In this document: positions 32,986-42,998 of the stretch, piece by piece | Position numbering within the stretch: position 1 is the first letter of the stretch | Layout of the letters: each line of letters begins with the position of its first letter | Origin: Sphingomonas sp. CBMAI 2297 | Lineage (GTDB): Bacteria; Pseudomonadota; Alphaproteobacteria; Sphingomonadales; Sphingomonadaceae | Direction: 5' to 3' | Assembly: GCF_029870595.1 (NCBI RefSeq) | Contig: NZ_JAPDIR010000009.1 | Coordinates: 62,001 to 126,000, forward strand | DNA: 64,000 bases | Program-made: the position numbers and the translations under genes | The notes under the pieces: model-generated | Told to the model about the DNA's origin: nothing | Database searches by the model: none | The model's input: the letters and a program-made list of their open reading frames with translations, nothing else

Positions 32986-35304
32986 ATGCGCGTCATGATT
33001 GGGGGAAAACCTGCCGAACCGCTGCCCGCGAACGAAGACGCGGAGGAGCTGGTCCTGTCCGAAACCGTGGCACCCGCGCGGATCGCGCCGGCGCCCGCCG
33101 CCGATGAAGCGATCGAGGAAGCGGAGGAGGCCGACGAAGCGCCCCGCCGCACCGCCCGGATCCTGCCCGCGCTCGCGATCCTCGCGGTGCTGGGCTGGTT
33201 CGGCGCGATGGGCTGGCTGCTGCGCGGCACCTTCGCCGCGCCGATGGCGCCCGCCGGGCTCGTCCAGCTGATCGCCGCGCTCTGCGTTCCCCCGGTCCTG
33301 GTCGGCATCCTCTATCTCCTCGCCCTGCGCACGAGCCGCGCCGAGGCCCAGCGCTTCGGCGCCAGCGCCCGCGCGATGCGCGCCGAGGCGGCCAGCCTCG
33401 AGCGGGTCGTCGCCACGCTCTCGCGCAAGATCGAGGAGAATCGCGCCGCTCTTGCCGAACAGACCAACATCCTGATCGCCATGGGCGAGCGCGCTTCCGA
33501 GAAGCTGGAGAGCGCCGCCGGCAGCGCCGCGCAGCACGCCCGCTCGATCGACGCCAGCACGCGCCATCTGGGCGAATCCGCCGCCGATGCCGAGCACCGC
33601 GTCGCCGTCGTCCTCGCCTCGCTGCCCAAGGCGCATGAGGAGATGCGCGGCCTGTCCGACCGGGTCGACGCCGCCGGGCTGCTCGCCGGCGAGCGGGCCG
33701 CCGCCCTCGACACCCAGCTTTCCGCGCTTGCCGAGCGCGGCCGCGAGGCCGACCAGATCGCCGGCGGCGCCGCCGACCGGCTCGCCGCACACATCGCCCG
33801 CATGGAAGCGACCAGCCAGACCGCCAGCGCCCGGCTCGAAAAGGTCACCGGCGAGATGTCGACTCAGGTCGATGCCGTGCTCGATCGTGCCGCCAATGCC
33901 GTGGACGAGGCGCGCAAGGGCATCGCCACCCAGGGCGAGGCGATCCTCGCGATGCTTTCCGCCAACCAGGCCGCGCTCGACCGCGCGGGCCGCGACAGCG
34001 CCGAGGCGATGGGCGCGCGCATGGCCGCCATCGAGGAAGCGATCGGTCGCATCGGCAGCCGCCTCGCCGAGGAGCAGGGCCGCGGCGACATGCTGTTCGA
34101 GGGGCTGGCGTCGGGCGTCGACAGGCTCGACCGCGCGATGGGGGACCTGCATGCGGCCGGCACCGAGCGCACCGGCAGCCTGGCCGCGTCGATGAGCGCG
34201 CTGCACGGCTCAGTCTCAGCGATGACCGTGGCGCTCGACACCGGCGACGAGACGGCGCGCCGGGTGATCGGCACTTCCGAGGATCTGCTCACCGCGCTCG
34301 ACGCTTCGGCCCGCGAGATCGACGAGACCCTGCCCGAGGCGCTCGCCCGGCTCGATGCCCGGATCAATGCGAGCCGCCAGGTGGTCGCCGCTTCCAAGCC
34401 CGAGCTGCTCGCGCTGGTCACTGCCGCCGAGAGTACGCACGACGCGATCGAGGCCATTGCCGATGTGGTCGGCCAGCAGCGCGACACGCTGGCCAAGACC
34501 CAGGCTTCCCTGCTCGAGACGCTGGCCACCGGCGGCGAGCAGGCCGAGCAGCTGGGCGCGATGGTCGACGAGACGATCGCCACCACGCGCCGCTTCGCCG
34601 AGAGCGCCGCGCCGCAGCTGGTCGAGGCGCTGGTGAGCGTCCGCGAGACCTCCAGCGCCGCCGCCAGCCATGCCCGCGAAACTTTGTCGAGCATCGTGCC
34701 GCATGCCGAGCGCGCGATCGAGGAAGCCGCGGGCGATGCGCTGCGCCGGGCGATCGATGTCGCGATCCGCCGCCAGCTCGCCGACCTCGCCGAGACGACC
34801 GAGGCCGCCATGGTCGCGGCCACACGCGCTTCCGAACGACTCACCCAGCAGATGGTGGCGCTCGCCGACACCACTGCCCAGGTCGAGGCGCGGATCGCCG
34901 AAGGGCGCAAGGAGCGCGAGGATTCGGACAGCGACAATTTCGCCCGCCGCGTCTCGCTGCTGATCGAGGCGCTCAATTCGGCCTCGATCGACATCACCAA
35001 GGCCTTCTCGGCCGATGTGACCGACAGCGCCTGGTCGGCCTATCTGAAGGGCGATCGCGGCGTCTTCACTCGCCGTGCCGTGCGCCTGCTCGATCCCTCC
35101 GAGACGCGCGACATCCACCGGCTCTATGAGGACGACGCGGATTTCCGCGACAACGTCAATCGCTACATCCATGATTTCGAGGCGATGCTCCGCCAGATCC
35201 TGGCGCTGCGCGACGGATCGCCGATGGGGGTGACCCTGCTCTCGTCGGACATGGGCAAGCTCTATGTCGCGCTCGCCCAGGCGATCGAGCGGCTGCGGAC
35301 CTAG
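32986..35304 (+). CDS. Large coiled-coil inner-membrane protein
   Basis: This 772-residue protein has an acidic N-terminus, two membrane helices (about residues 59-80 and 92-113), then some 500 residues of predicted coiled coil rich in Ala, Glu, Arg and Gln (for example AAADAEHRVAVVLASLPKAH). A compact C-terminal region (about 670-772) reads FARRVSLLIEALNSASIDIT, AFSADVTDSAWSAYLKGDRG and LLSSDMGKLYVALAQAIERL. ATG 32986 or 32995 could be used. The plan resembles membrane-tethered chromosome or envelope organisers. The family is not one I can name, and function is open. Confidence 0.65.
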   Translation: MRVMIGGKPAEPLPANEDAEELVLSETVAPARIAPAPAADEAIEEAEEADEAPRRTARILPALAILAVLGWFGAMGWLLRGTFAAPMAPAGLVQLIAALCVPPVLVGILYLLALRTSRAEAQRFGASARAMRAEAASLERVVATLSRKIEENRAALAEQTNILIAMGERASEKLESAAGSAAQHARSIDASTRHLGESAADAEHRVAVVLASLPKAHEEMRGLSDRVDAAGLLAGERAAALDTQLSALAERGREADQIAGGAADRLAAHIARMEATSQTASARLEKVTGEMSTQVDAVLDRAANAVDEARKGIATQGEAILAMLSANQAALDRAGRDSAEAMGARMAAIEEAIGRIGSRLAEEQGRGDMLFEGLASGVDRLDRAMGDLHAAGTERTGSLAASMSALHGSVSAMTVALDTGDETARRVIGTSEDLLTALDASAREIDETLPEALARLDARINASRQVVAASKPELLALVTAAESTHDAIEAIADVVGQQRDTLAKTQASLLETLATGGEQAEQLGAMVDETIATTRRFAESAAPQLVEALVSVRETSSAAASHARETLSSIVPHAERAIEEAAGDALRRAIDVAIRRQLADLAETTEAAMVAATRASERLTQQMVALADTTAQVEARIAEGRKEREDSDSDNFARRVSLLIEALNSASIDITKAFSADVTDSAWSAYLKGDRGVFTRRAVRLLDPSETRDIHRLYEDDADFRDNVNRYIHDFEAMLRQILALRDGSPMGVTLLSSDMGKLYVALAQAIERLRT

Positions 35305-35316
35305 GATCGGCCGGGC

Positions 35317-35841
35317 ATGCTCGCGCTCGACGATCCGCGCCGGAGAGAATTGCAGCATGCCTATGGCGATGCCGGCGATATTCCGGTGCCGCTGCGGGCA
35401 CTGGCCGCATCGCCGCGGCCCAGGGGCGGCCCGGGCGGTTCGCGCGCCGAGCCCTGGTTCGGCCTGTGGTCGGCGCTGTGCCATCAGGGCGATGTCTATG
35501 CGGCTTCCTATGCCGCGCTCCCGCATGTCGTGGAGATCGCACGCACGGCCATGGGCCCGGTCGATTTCTCCTGCTTTCAGCTGCCCGCGGCGATCGAGGT
35601 CGCGCGTCGCACCGGGCGCGGGCCCGAGATTCCGCCGGAACTCGCCGATGCCTATCACGTGGCGATCGCGCAGTTGATGGAAGCGGTCAGCCTTCACCGC
35701 GACGATCCCTGGGACGAGGACCTGCTGCTGTCGGCCGCCGCAGCGCAGGCCGTGGCCAAGGGCCACATCGCGGCGGCGGAGGCGCTGCTCAACCTCGATG
35801 CCGACTGGATCGGCAAGATCAACCGCGGCGAGTTCGACTAG
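35317..35841 (+). CDS. Protein of unknown function with a QGDVYAASYAALPH motif
   Basis: The 174-residue soluble helical protein contains LWSALCHQGDVYAASYAALP (residues 50-69), a motif that I associate with HEAT-like hypothetical and immunity-type proteins; this is a weak resemblance. The C-terminal half is a helical region ending AAAEALLNLDADWIGKINRG. It follows the coiled-coil gene by 12 bases. The ribosome site is weak. Confidence 0.55.
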   Translation: MLALDDPRRRELQHAYGDAGDIPVPLRALAASPRPRGGPGGSRAEPWFGLWSALCHQGDVYAASYAALPHVVEIARTAMGPVDFSCFQLPAAIEVARRTGRGPEIPPELADAYHVAIAQLMEAVSLHRDDPWDEDLLLSAAAAQAVAKGHIAAAEALLNLDADWIGKINRGEFD

Positions 35842-35891
35842 GCCGTAGACTCATAGAAGCGGCCCGTCGGCAAACGCCCCAAGTGCGGACG

Positions 35892-36182
35892 TTACGGTTT
35901 GTCGAACTCAGCTTCGTATAGGCGAAGAAGCTCCGTCATTGTGAGTTCCGCGTCTGCTGGACTCGGCGCACGATACCCGCTCTTTTCGACCACAGCGCGC
36001 GCCGCAGTATCGCCGGTTCGCGCCGCCTCGATGCCCTCGGCCAAAGTCATCCGAAAATCATTATCTAGATCGGGATAGGCCCGCCCTAAATCTGCCATTT
36101 CCGCCGCGGCCGCTTCCAACGTCTCTTGGCGGACATAAGCGCCAAAAATCTGCTGAAGCCGCTCGCTCAGATTTGTATCCAT
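35892..36182 (-). CDS. Small acidic protein of unknown function
   Basis: The 96-residue protein is acidic and helical, beginning MDTNLSERLQQIFGAYVRQE and ending TMTELLRLYEAEFDKP. ATG 36182 has AAGGGA six bases before it, so the ATG at 36188, which has no spacing to that site, is rejected. Base composition is noticeably less GC-rich than the neighbours, a hint of recent acquisition. The function is unknown; size and composition would fit a toxin-immunity protein. Confidence 0.5.
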   Translation of the reverse strand: MDTNLSERLQQIFGAYVRQETLEAAAAEMADLGRAYPDLDNDFRMTLAEGIEAARTGDTAARAVVEKSGYRAPSPADAELTMTELLRLYEAEFDKP

Positions 36183-36345
36183 AAACATCCCTTAGGCGCG
36201 AAACTCTGGTCGCGCTACGACCGCTTCCCACCCAAGACCGGCCGATTAATCGGATATACCGAAAGCTGTCGTTTATGGGTTCACACCCTAAGGGCGAGAC
36301 TGCATCAGCGAATCCTTCATCCCCCGCACCGCGCTGCGGGAGCCG

Positions 36346-36630
36346 CTACGAAGCGTTCCCCGGCTGCACATGCGCCCACCAGTCGAGCATGTCGGTGGTG
36401 ACCCAGCCATTGATGTAGTTGAGATAGAAGATCGCGAAGAGGATCGTCGCCACGATCGTGGTGCGGAACGCGATCCGCCTCGCGTTGAACTCGTGCGGCG
36501 CGCTCGGCGCCTGGCCGGGGACCAGCGCCACCCCCGCCTCCTCGCTCGTCTTCACGCCGAACGGCAGGACGAGGAACACCGAGAAGGCCCAGAACAGGAA
36601 ATAGATGGCGAGCGCGGATTTCCAGGGCAT
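36346..36630 (-). CDS. DUF1467 family membrane protein
   Basis: The 94-residue protein has two membrane helices (about residues 6-26 and 57-77) separated by a hydrophilic loop (FGVKTSEEAGVALVPGQAPS) that marks the alphaproteobacterial DUF1467 family. It is the last gene of the nuo-birA-coaX-rnj series, 60 bases after rnj. Its function is unknown. Confidence 0.85.
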   Translation of the reverse strand: MPWKSALAIYFLFWAFSVFLVLPFGVKTSEEAGVALVPGQAPSAPHEFNARRIAFRTTIVATILFAIFYLNYINGWVTTDMLDWWAHVQPGNAS

Positions 36631-36689
36631 GGCGCGGTAATAGGGCCCTGGAAGCGCGAGCGAAAGCCATCATCGTCGCCGGGAGGCGA

Positions 36690-38327
36690 TCAGGCCTCGA
36701 TGATCAGCACGTCGACGATCGGCTTCTTGCCGGTGTAGCGGAAGGCGGCGCGGCGCACCGCCAGGCGCACGGCCTCGCGCAGCTTCTCGATATCGCCCCG
36801 CCCTTCCTTCTTCACCGCTTCCGCGGCGGCCTCGCCGGCCTCGGCGATGAAGTCCTCGCGGTCTTCCTCCACCGGCACGCCCTGGAGGCGGATCTGCGGC
36901 TCGCCGAGCAGCCGGCCCTGGCGGATCGCCACCGCGGCGCTGATCTGGCCGTGGAAGGAGATGCGGCGGCGCTCGTTGATCGTGGTGCCGTCCGCCGGCA
37001 GGATGATGTCGCCGTCGAGCACGAGCCGGCCTGCCGGCGCCTGGCCCACGCGCTCGGGGCCGTCCGGGGCGAGCCGCCAGATCTCGCCATTCACCTGGTT
37101 GATTGCCCTGGGCACGCCCAGCGACAGCGCGAAGCGCGACTGCTCGTGCATGTGGCGGACTTCGCCGTGCACGGGCAGGATGATCTCGGGCCGGATCCAC
37201 TTGTACATCTCGGCCAGCTCGGGGCGCCCGGGATGGCCGGAGACATGGATGAATGCCTGGCGATCGGTGATGATGTCGACGCCGGCGGCGGCCAGCGTGT
37301 TCATGATGCGGCCGATCGCGATCTCGTTGCCGGGGATCTGGCGCGAGGAGAAGACGACCAGATCACCCTCGGTGAGCTTGAGCGGATGCGAGCCCTCGGC
37401 GATGCGGTTGAGCGCGGCGCGCGGCTCGCCCTGCCCGCCCGTGGCGACGATCAGCACCTTGTCGCGCGGCATCGTCATCGCCGTGTCGAAATCGACCGTC
37501 TCGGGAAAGTCGCGCAGATAGCCGGTCTGTTTGGCGACGCGCAGGATGCGATCGAGCGAGCGCCCGGCGACGCACAGCGCCCGGCCCGTGTCCTGCGCCA
37601 CTTCGCCCAGCGTCTGGAGGCGCGCGGCGTTGGAGGCGAAGGTGGTGACCAGCACCCGGCCCTTCGCGGCGCCGATCACTTCGTCCAGCCCCTTGCGGAC
37701 ATCCCCCTCCGAACCCGAGGCTTCGGGATTGAAGACATTGGTGCTGTCGCAGACCAGCGCGAGCACGCCCTTGTCCCCGATCGCGGTCAGCTCCTCCGCG
37801 GTCGAGGCGCCGCCCAGCGCGGGCGCGTCGTCCAGCTTCCAGTCGCCGGTGTGGAAGACCCGGCCATGGGGCGTCTCTATGAGGACGGCATTGCCCTCGG
37901 GGATCGAATGGGCGAGCGGGGTATAGGTGATGCGGAACGGCCCGAGATTGAACGGCCCCTCCTCGTCGACGACGTTGAGCTCGACCTTCTCCTCGATGCC
38001 TTCCTCTTCGAGCTTGCCGCGGATCAGGCCGGCAGTGAACGGCGTGGCATAGAGCGGCACGCCGAGATCGGCGGCGAGATAGGGCAGCGCGCCGATATGA
38101 TCCTCATGGCCGTGCGTGAGGACGATGCCGAGCAGGTCGTCGATCCGCTCCTCGATGAACTGCAGGTCGGGCAGGATCACGTCGATCCCCGGATAATCGG
38201 GGCTGCCGAAGGTGATGCCGCAATCGACCATCAGCCATTTGCCCTGGCAGCCATAGAGATTGACGTTCATGCCGATCTCGCCGGAGCCGCCCAGCGCGAG
38301 GAAGAGGAGTTCGTTTTCTGGAGTCAC
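36690..38327 (-). CDS. rnj: Ribonuclease J
   Basis: RNase J is a metallo-beta-lactamase/beta-CASP nuclease with endo- and 5'-3' exonuclease activity used in mRNA decay and RNA maturation. The 545-residue protein has the zinc motif THGHEDHIGAL (near residues 71-81), the beta-CASP marks VTTFASNAARLQTL and HVSGHPGRPELAEMYK, and the C-terminal domain. It follows coaX by about 100 bases that hold a palindromic repeat. Confidence 0.97.
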   Translation of the reverse strand: MTPENELLFLALGGSGEIGMNVNLYGCQGKWLMVDCGITFGSPDYPGIDVILPDLQFIEERIDDLLGIVLTHGHEDHIGALPYLAADLGVPLYATPFTAGLIRGKLEEEGIEEKVELNVVDEEGPFNLGPFRITYTPLAHSIPEGNAVLIETPHGRVFHTGDWKLDDAPALGGASTAEELTAIGDKGVLALVCDSTNVFNPEASGSEGDVRKGLDEVIGAAKGRVLVTTFASNAARLQTLGEVAQDTGRALCVAGRSLDRILRVAKQTGYLRDFPETVDFDTAMTMPRDKVLIVATGGQGEPRAALNRIAEGSHPLKLTEGDLVVFSSRQIPGNEIAIGRIMNTLAAAGVDIITDRQAFIHVSGHPGRPELAEMYKWIRPEIILPVHGEVRHMHEQSRFALSLGVPRAINQVNGEIWRLAPDGPERVGQAPAGRLVLDGDIILPADGTTINERRRISFHGQISAAVAIRQGRLLGEPQIRLQGVPVEEDREDFIAEAGEAAAEAVKKEGRGDIEKLREAVRLAVRRAAFRYTGKKPIVDVLIIEA

Positions 38328-38346
38328 GATGATCCTATGCTCTGTT

Positions 38347-38428
38347 CGTCGTCCCGGCGGAAGCCGGGATCTGAGGCGGCAAACGCACCGCCGGCGGCAC
38401 GTGACCCCGGCCTCCCGCCGGGATGACG
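38347..38428. repeat. Palindromic intergenic repeat, copy 2 (rnj-coaX gap)
   Basis: Arms 38347-38360 (CGTCGTCCCGGCGG) and 38415-38428 (CCGCCGGGATGACG) are inverted copies with one mismatch. Inner hairpins of GCCGGGA type flank the centre. It fills most of the 102-base gap between coaX and rnj. Confidence 0.7.
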
Positions 38429-38429
38429 G

Positions 38430-39206
38430 CTATCTGCTGGCGCGTTCCCACAGCATCGCCAGCCCCTGGATGGTGAGATCCGCCTCGAGCGCATCGAACA
38501 CATCCGTATGCTTCTCGAACAGCACCGCGAGACCGCCGGTGGCGATCACCTTCACGGGGCGACCGATCTCGGCCTTCATCCGCGCGACCAGCCCCTCGAT
38601 CATCGCGACATAGCCCCAATAGATGCCGATATGCATCTGGTCCACCGTGTTGCGGCCGATCACGCTGGCGCTTTGCGGCGCGGTGATCGCGATGCGCGGC
38701 AGCTTGGCCGCGGCGGTGACCAGCGCATCCAGCGACAGGTTGATGCCGGGCGCGATGATCCCGCCCTTATAGGCGCCGCGATAATCGACCAGCTCGAACG
38801 TGGTGGCGGTGCCGAAATCGATGATGATCAGGTCGCCGGGATGGCGGGCATGGCCGGCGATCATGTTGAGCGCGCGGTCCGCGCCCAGGCCCTGCGGCTC
38901 CTCCACGTCGAGCGGGAAGCCCCATTCGGCCTTGCCCTGCCCGGCGATCACCGCCTCGGTCTTGAAATATTTGCTGCTGAGCACCTGCAGATTGTGCAGC
39001 GCGCGGGGCACCACCGTGCCGATGATCACGCCGGAGACGTCGGCGCGGTCATAGCCTTCCAGACTGAGCAGCTGGCTGAGCCACACCGCATATTCGTCGG
39101 CCGTGCGCCGCGGATCGGTGGCGATCCGCCAGCGCGCGCGAACCTCGCCGCCTTCGAGCAGGGCGAAGACGACATTGGTGTTGCCGGCATCGATCGCGAG
39201 CAGCAT
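38430..39206 (-). CDS. coaX: Type III pantothenate kinase
   Basis: CoaX phosphorylates pantothenate in the first step of coenzyme A synthesis and is insensitive to CoA feedback. The 258-residue protein shows the phosphate-binding [20 protein letters not shown] at the N-terminus, [11 protein letters not shown], the [12 protein letters not shown] motif (the PHOSPHATE-2 Asp) and [11 protein letters not shown] 39206 has GAGAGG upstream. It lies 11 bases behind birA. Confidence 0.96.
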   Translation of the reverse strand: MLLAIDAGNTNVVFALLEGGEVRARWRIATDPRRTADEYAVWLSQLLSLEGYDRADVSGVIIGTVVPRALHNLQVLSSKYFKTEAVIAGQGKAEWGFPLDVEEPQGLGADRALNMIAGHARHPGDLIIIDFGTATTFELVDYRGAYKGGIIAPGINLSLDALVTAAAKLPRIAITAPQSASVIGRNTVDQMHIGIYWGYVAMIEGLVARMKAEIGRPVKVIATGGLAVLFEKHTDVFDALEADLTIQGLAMLWERASR

Positions 39207-39217
39207 GGCGGGGCCTC

Positions 39218-39976
39218 TCAGAGCAGGAACACGTCTGCGGCGTGAATGACATGGCTGGTGCCGTCGGCCAAGCGCAGGATGAGCGCGCCTTCGCCGTCGA
39301 GCCCGCCGAACAGCCCGTCCATGCTGGTGCCGTCGGCGAGCCGGGCGGTCAGCGCGGTGTCGATCGGGTGCGCCCGCGCGAGCCAGCGCTCGCGGACCGG
39401 CGCGATTCCTTCCCGCCAGCGCGAGACCCAGCGGGCGAAGCTCTCCGCCAGCGTCTCCGCGAAGAGCTGCGGATCGGGGGCAACGCCGTGCGCGGCCAGG
39501 CTGGTGGCCTTGCGGTCGATATCCTCCGGGTGATGCGCCAGGTTGACGCCGAAGCCCAGGATCACGGCGTCCCCTACCCGCTCGAGCAGGATGCCGGAGA
39601 GCTTGGCGCCGTCGATAAGGACATCGTTGGGCCATTTCAGCATCGGCTGGCCGGGGGCCGGACCGGCAGTCCGGAACGCCGGGACCGGGCTCGGGCCACC
39701 GCCGGGGAACAGGAAGGTCGAGACCGTCTCTTCCAGCGCCACCGCGGCCACGAGCGCCAGCGTCGCGGGCGCCGGCTCCCCGAGGCGCGTCCGCACCAGC
39801 GTGGACACATAGAGGTTGCCGGGCGGCGACTGCCACGCGCGACCCTGACGGCCCTTGCCCGCGCGCTGCCGCTCGGCCCGCAGCCACAGGCCTTCGCTCG
39901 CCCCGCTGCGGGCGAGCTCGGCCATGTCGGCATTGGTCGATCCCGTCTCCGCGACGGTCCGGACCGTCGCGGTCAG
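39218..39976 (-). CDS. birA: Biotin--[acetyl-CoA-carboxylase] ligase, class I
   Basis: This enzyme activates biotin as biotinyl-AMP and transfers it to the biotin carrier of acetyl-CoA carboxylase. It has no DNA-binding domain, so it is a class I (non-repressor) ligase. Marks are [17 protein letters not shown] and [20 protein letters not shown]. The first ATG in frame is at 39925, but the family motif [13 protein letters not shown] begins upstream of it at 39952. The only nearby candidate start is a CTG at 39974-39976 that overlaps the nuoN stop, so the start is uncertain. About 252 residues with that start. Confidence 0.9.
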   Translation of the reverse strand: MTATVRTVAETGSTNADMAELARSGASEGLWLRAERQRAGKGRQGRAWQSPPGNLYVSTLVRTRLGEPAPATLALVAAVALEETVSTFLFPGGGPSPVPAFRTAGPAPGQPMLKWPNDVLIDGAKLSGILLERVGDAVILGFGVNLAHHPEDIDRKATSLAAHGVAPDPQLFAETLAESFARWVSRWREGIAPVRERWLARAHPIDTALTARLADGTSMDGLFGGLDGEGALILRLADGTSHVIHAADVFLL

Positions 39977-41421
39977 AACAGCGCCTTCGCGGCGACGCCG
40001 GTCCAGATCTCGAGATAGCCGAGCAGCGGCCAGCCCAGCGGCGAGATCACCGCGGCGGCAACCGTCAGCAGCACGCCCTCGACCGGGTCGGTGCGGCCGC
40101 CAAAGGCGGGCGCCGGCTCGTCGAAATACATCACCTTGATGATGCGGAGGTAATAATAAGCGCCGATCGTCGAGGCGGCGGCGGCCACCGCGGCGAAGAC
40201 ATAGAGGCCCGCATGCACCGCCGCCAGGAACACCTGCAGCTTGGCGAAGAAGCCGAGCAGCGGCGGGATACCGGCCAGGCTGAACATGAAGATCGCCAGC
40301 GCCACGGCGAGGCCGGGCCGCGTGCGCGACATGCCGGCCAGGCTCGAGATCGTCTCGACCGGGCGACCCTCATGATCGCGCATCTGCAGCACCACCAGGA
40401 AGCTGCCCAGCGTCATCACCACATAGATCGCGACATAATAGAGCACGCTCGACACGCCCGCCTCGCCACCGGCGGCGAGGCCGACCAGCGCGAAGCCGAC
40501 ATTGGCGATCGACGAATAGGCGAGCAGCCGCTTGATATTCTCCTGGCGGATCGCGGCGACCGAACCGAAGATGATCGAGGCGAGTGCCGCGAAGACCACG
40601 ATCTGGCGCCAGTCGGCGATCGCCGGGCCCATCGCGTCGATCGCCACGCGCGTGGCGAGCGCGATCGCGGCCACCTTCGGCGCCGAGGCGAAGAAGGCGG
40701 TCACCGGGGTCGGCGCGCCCTCATAGACGTCCGGCGTCCACATATGGAACGGCACGGCCGACATCTTGAAGGCCAGGCCCGAGAAGACGAACACCAGGCC
40801 GAACAGCAGCCCGATCTTCTGGTCGCCCGAGGCATAGGCGTCGGCGATGCCCGAGAAGAGCGTCGTGCCCGAGAAGCCATAGACCAGCGAGATGCCGTAG
40901 AGCAGGATGCCCGAGGCCAACGCGCCGAGGACGAAATACTTCAGGCCCGCTTCGGCCGAGCGCGTGTCGCGCCGCATGAAGCTGGCGAGAATATAGGCCG
41001 AGAGGCTCTGCAGCTCGAGGCCGACATAGAGGCTCATCAGGTCGCCCGCGGAGACCATCATGCCCATGCCCGTCACCGCGAGCAGGATCAGCACCGGATA
41101 TTCCGGGCGCAGATCGTCGCCCGAGGTCTGCTGGAAGAAGCGCGGCGCGATCAGGATCGAGACGCCGGCGGCCAGGAAGATCAGCGCCTTGGCGAAGGCG
41201 GCGAACATGTCCGGGCGATAGAGGCCGCCAAAGGCCTCGCCGCCGGCCGAAGCCGGGCCGGCCAGGGCGATGCCGGCGCCGATCAGCACCGCGATCGCGG
41301 CCCAGCTGACCAACCTGGTCGACTGAGCGCCGCCCCATGCGGCGACGAGCAGGAGGAGGATCGCGCCCAGGGCGAGCACGAGCTCGGGCAGCGCCATCAT
41401 CAGTTGCAGCGAATAGTTCAT
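39973..41421 (-). CDS. nuoN: NADH-quinone oxidoreductase subunit N
   Basis: This 482-residue membrane subunit belongs to the antiporter-like module of complex I. It has about 14 helices and the conserved [20 protein letters not shown] and [20 protein letters not shown]. It is one of three Mrp-like subunits (L, M, N) that carry the proton-translocating channels. One base overlaps nuoM, and its stop overlaps the possible birA start. Confidence 0.97.
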   Translation of the reverse strand: MNYSLQLMMALPELVLALGAILLLLVAAWGGAQSTRLVSWAAIAVLIGAGIALAGPASAGGEAFGGLYRPDMFAAFAKALIFLAAGVSILIAPRFFQQTSGDDLRPEYPVLILLAVTGMGMMVSAGDLMSLYVGLELQSLSAYILASFMRRDTRSAEAGLKYFVLGALASGILLYGISLVYGFSGTTLFSGIADAYASGDQKIGLLFGLVFVFSGLAFKMSAVPFHMWTPDVYEGAPTPVTAFFASAPKVAAIALATRVAIDAMGPAIADWRQIVVFAALASIIFGSVAAIRQENIKRLLAYSSIANVGFALVGLAAGGEAGVSSVLYYVAIYVVMTLGSFLVVLQMRDHEGRPVETISSLAGMSRTRPGLAVALAIFMFSLAGIPPLLGFFAKLQVFLAAVHAGLYVFAAVAAAASTIGAYYYLRIIKVMYFDEPAPAFGGRTDPVEGVLLTVAAAVISPLGWPLLGYLEIWTGVAAKALF

Positions 41422-42998
41422 CAGTGCGCCTCCCCGTGCGCAACAGGGGCAGCGGCGTGGGATGCGCCATGTTCAGCGGCGGCGGGCGCGGGCCTGCCGG
41501 CGGTCGGAGCCGAGTCACCGGCGGGCGCGGCGCGCTCGATCCGGGCGACCAGCTTCTGCACGTCGCCGCGCATCGGCTTCATGAAGCTCTCCGGATAGAC
41601 GCCCATCCAGAGCGTCACCGCGGCCAGCGCGCCGAGCATCGCGAACTCGCGCAGGTCGAGATCCGGCATCGCCTTCACATCGTCCTTGGTCAGGTCGCCA
41701 AAGGCCACCCGGCGATACAGGTACAGCATATATGCCGCGCCCAGGATGATGCCGGTGGTGCCGAGCAGCGCATAGAGCGTCGAGACCTGGTACAGGCCGG
41801 CAAGGCTCAGGAACTCGCCGATGAAGTTGCTGGTGCCCGGCAGGCCGACCGAGGCCATGGTGAACAGCAGGAACAGCACCGCGTAGCGCGGCATGTTGAT
41901 CGCCAGGCCGCCATAGCGGTCGATCTCGCGCGTGTGCAGGCGGTCGTAGATCACGCCGACGCAGAGGAAGAGCGCGCCCGAGACCACGCCGTGGCCGAGC
42001 ATCACCATCATCGCGCCCTCGATGCCCTGCGCGTTGAACGCGAACAGGCCGAAGGTAACGATCGCCATGTGCGCCACCGACGAATAGGCGATCAGCTTCT
42101 TCATGTCGCTCTGCACCAGCGCGACGAGCGAGGTGTAGATCACCGCGACGGCCGACAGGGCGAAGACCAGCCAGATGAACTGGGCGGACGCCTCCGGGAA
42201 CATCGGCAGCGAGAAGCGCAGGAAGCCATAGCCGCCGAGCTTCAGCAGCACGCCCGCCAGGATCACCGAACCCGCGGTCGGCGCCTGCACGTGCGCGTCG
42301 GGAAGCCAGGTATGGACCGGCCACATCGGCATCTTCACCGCGAACGAGGCGAAGAAGGCCAGCCATAGCCATGTCTGTATCTGCGGCGGGAAGTCGTGCT
42401 GCATCAGCGCCGGGATCGACGTCGTGCCCGTGGTCAGGATCATGTAGATGATCGCGATCAGCATCAGCAGCGAGCCGAGCAGCGTGTACAGGAAGAACTT
42501 GTACGACGCGTAGATGCGGTTGGCGCCGCCCCAGATGCCGATGATCAGGAACATCGGGATCAGGCCGCCTTCGAAGAAGACGTAGAACAGCATCAGGTCC
42601 TGCGCCGCGAAGGTGCCGATCATCAGCACTTCGGTGGCGAGGAACGCGGCCATATATTCGGGCACGCGCTTCTCGATCGAGAGCCAGCTCGCCCCGATGC
42701 AGACCGGCATCAGGAAGACCGAGAGGGCGATCAGCAGCAGCGCGAAGCCGTCGATGCCCAGCGCCCAGGCGAACTCGGCGCCGCCGATGCCGAACAGGCG
42801 GACATGCTCGACGAACTGCCACTGGGCAGCGCCGTCGCCGCTCTGGAAATTGGCCCAGAGCAGGATGCCGAGCGCCAGGTCGACAAAGGTGGCGGCAAGC
42901 GCCAGCCAGCGCGCCGATTGGGCGTTGAGGAACAGGCAGGCGACCGCGGCGAACGCGGGCACCGCCAGCATGACGGTGAGGATCGGGAAGCCGCTCAT
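41421..42998 (-). CDS. nuoM: NADH-quinone oxidoreductase subunit M
   Basis: This 525-residue antiporter-like membrane subunit contains [20 protein letters not shown] and [20 protein letters not shown], with the conserved Lys/Glu/His pattern of NuoM. Its C-terminal tail (about residues 490-525) is a hydrophilic Ala/Pro/His-rich extension ([19 protein letters not shown]) beyond the last helix. It overlaps nuoL by four bases and nuoN by one. Confidence 0.97.
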   Translation of the reverse strand: MSGFPILTVMLAVPAFAAVACLFLNAQSARWLALAATFVDLALGILLWANFQSGDGAAQWQFVEHVRLFGIGGAEFAWALGIDGFALLLIALSVFLMPVCIGASWLSIEKRVPEYMAAFLATEVLMIGTFAAQDLMLFYVFFEGGLIPMFLIIGIWGGANRIYASYKFFLYTLLGSLLMLIAIIYMILTTGTTSIPALMQHDFPPQIQTWLWLAFFASFAVKMPMWPVHTWLPDAHVQAPTAGSVILAGVLLKLGGYGFLRFSLPMFPEASAQFIWLVFALSAVAVIYTSLVALVQSDMKKLIAYSSVAHMAIVTFGLFAFNAQGIEGAMMVMLGHGVVSGALFLCVGVIYDRLHTREIDRYGGLAINMPRYAVLFLLFTMASVGLPGTSNFIGEFLSLAGLYQVSTLYALLGTTGIILGAAYMLYLYRRVAFGDLTKDDVKAMPDLDLREFAMLGALAAVTLWMGVYPESFMKPMRGDVQKLVARIERAAPAGDSAPTAGRPAPAAAEHGASHAAAPVAHGEAH

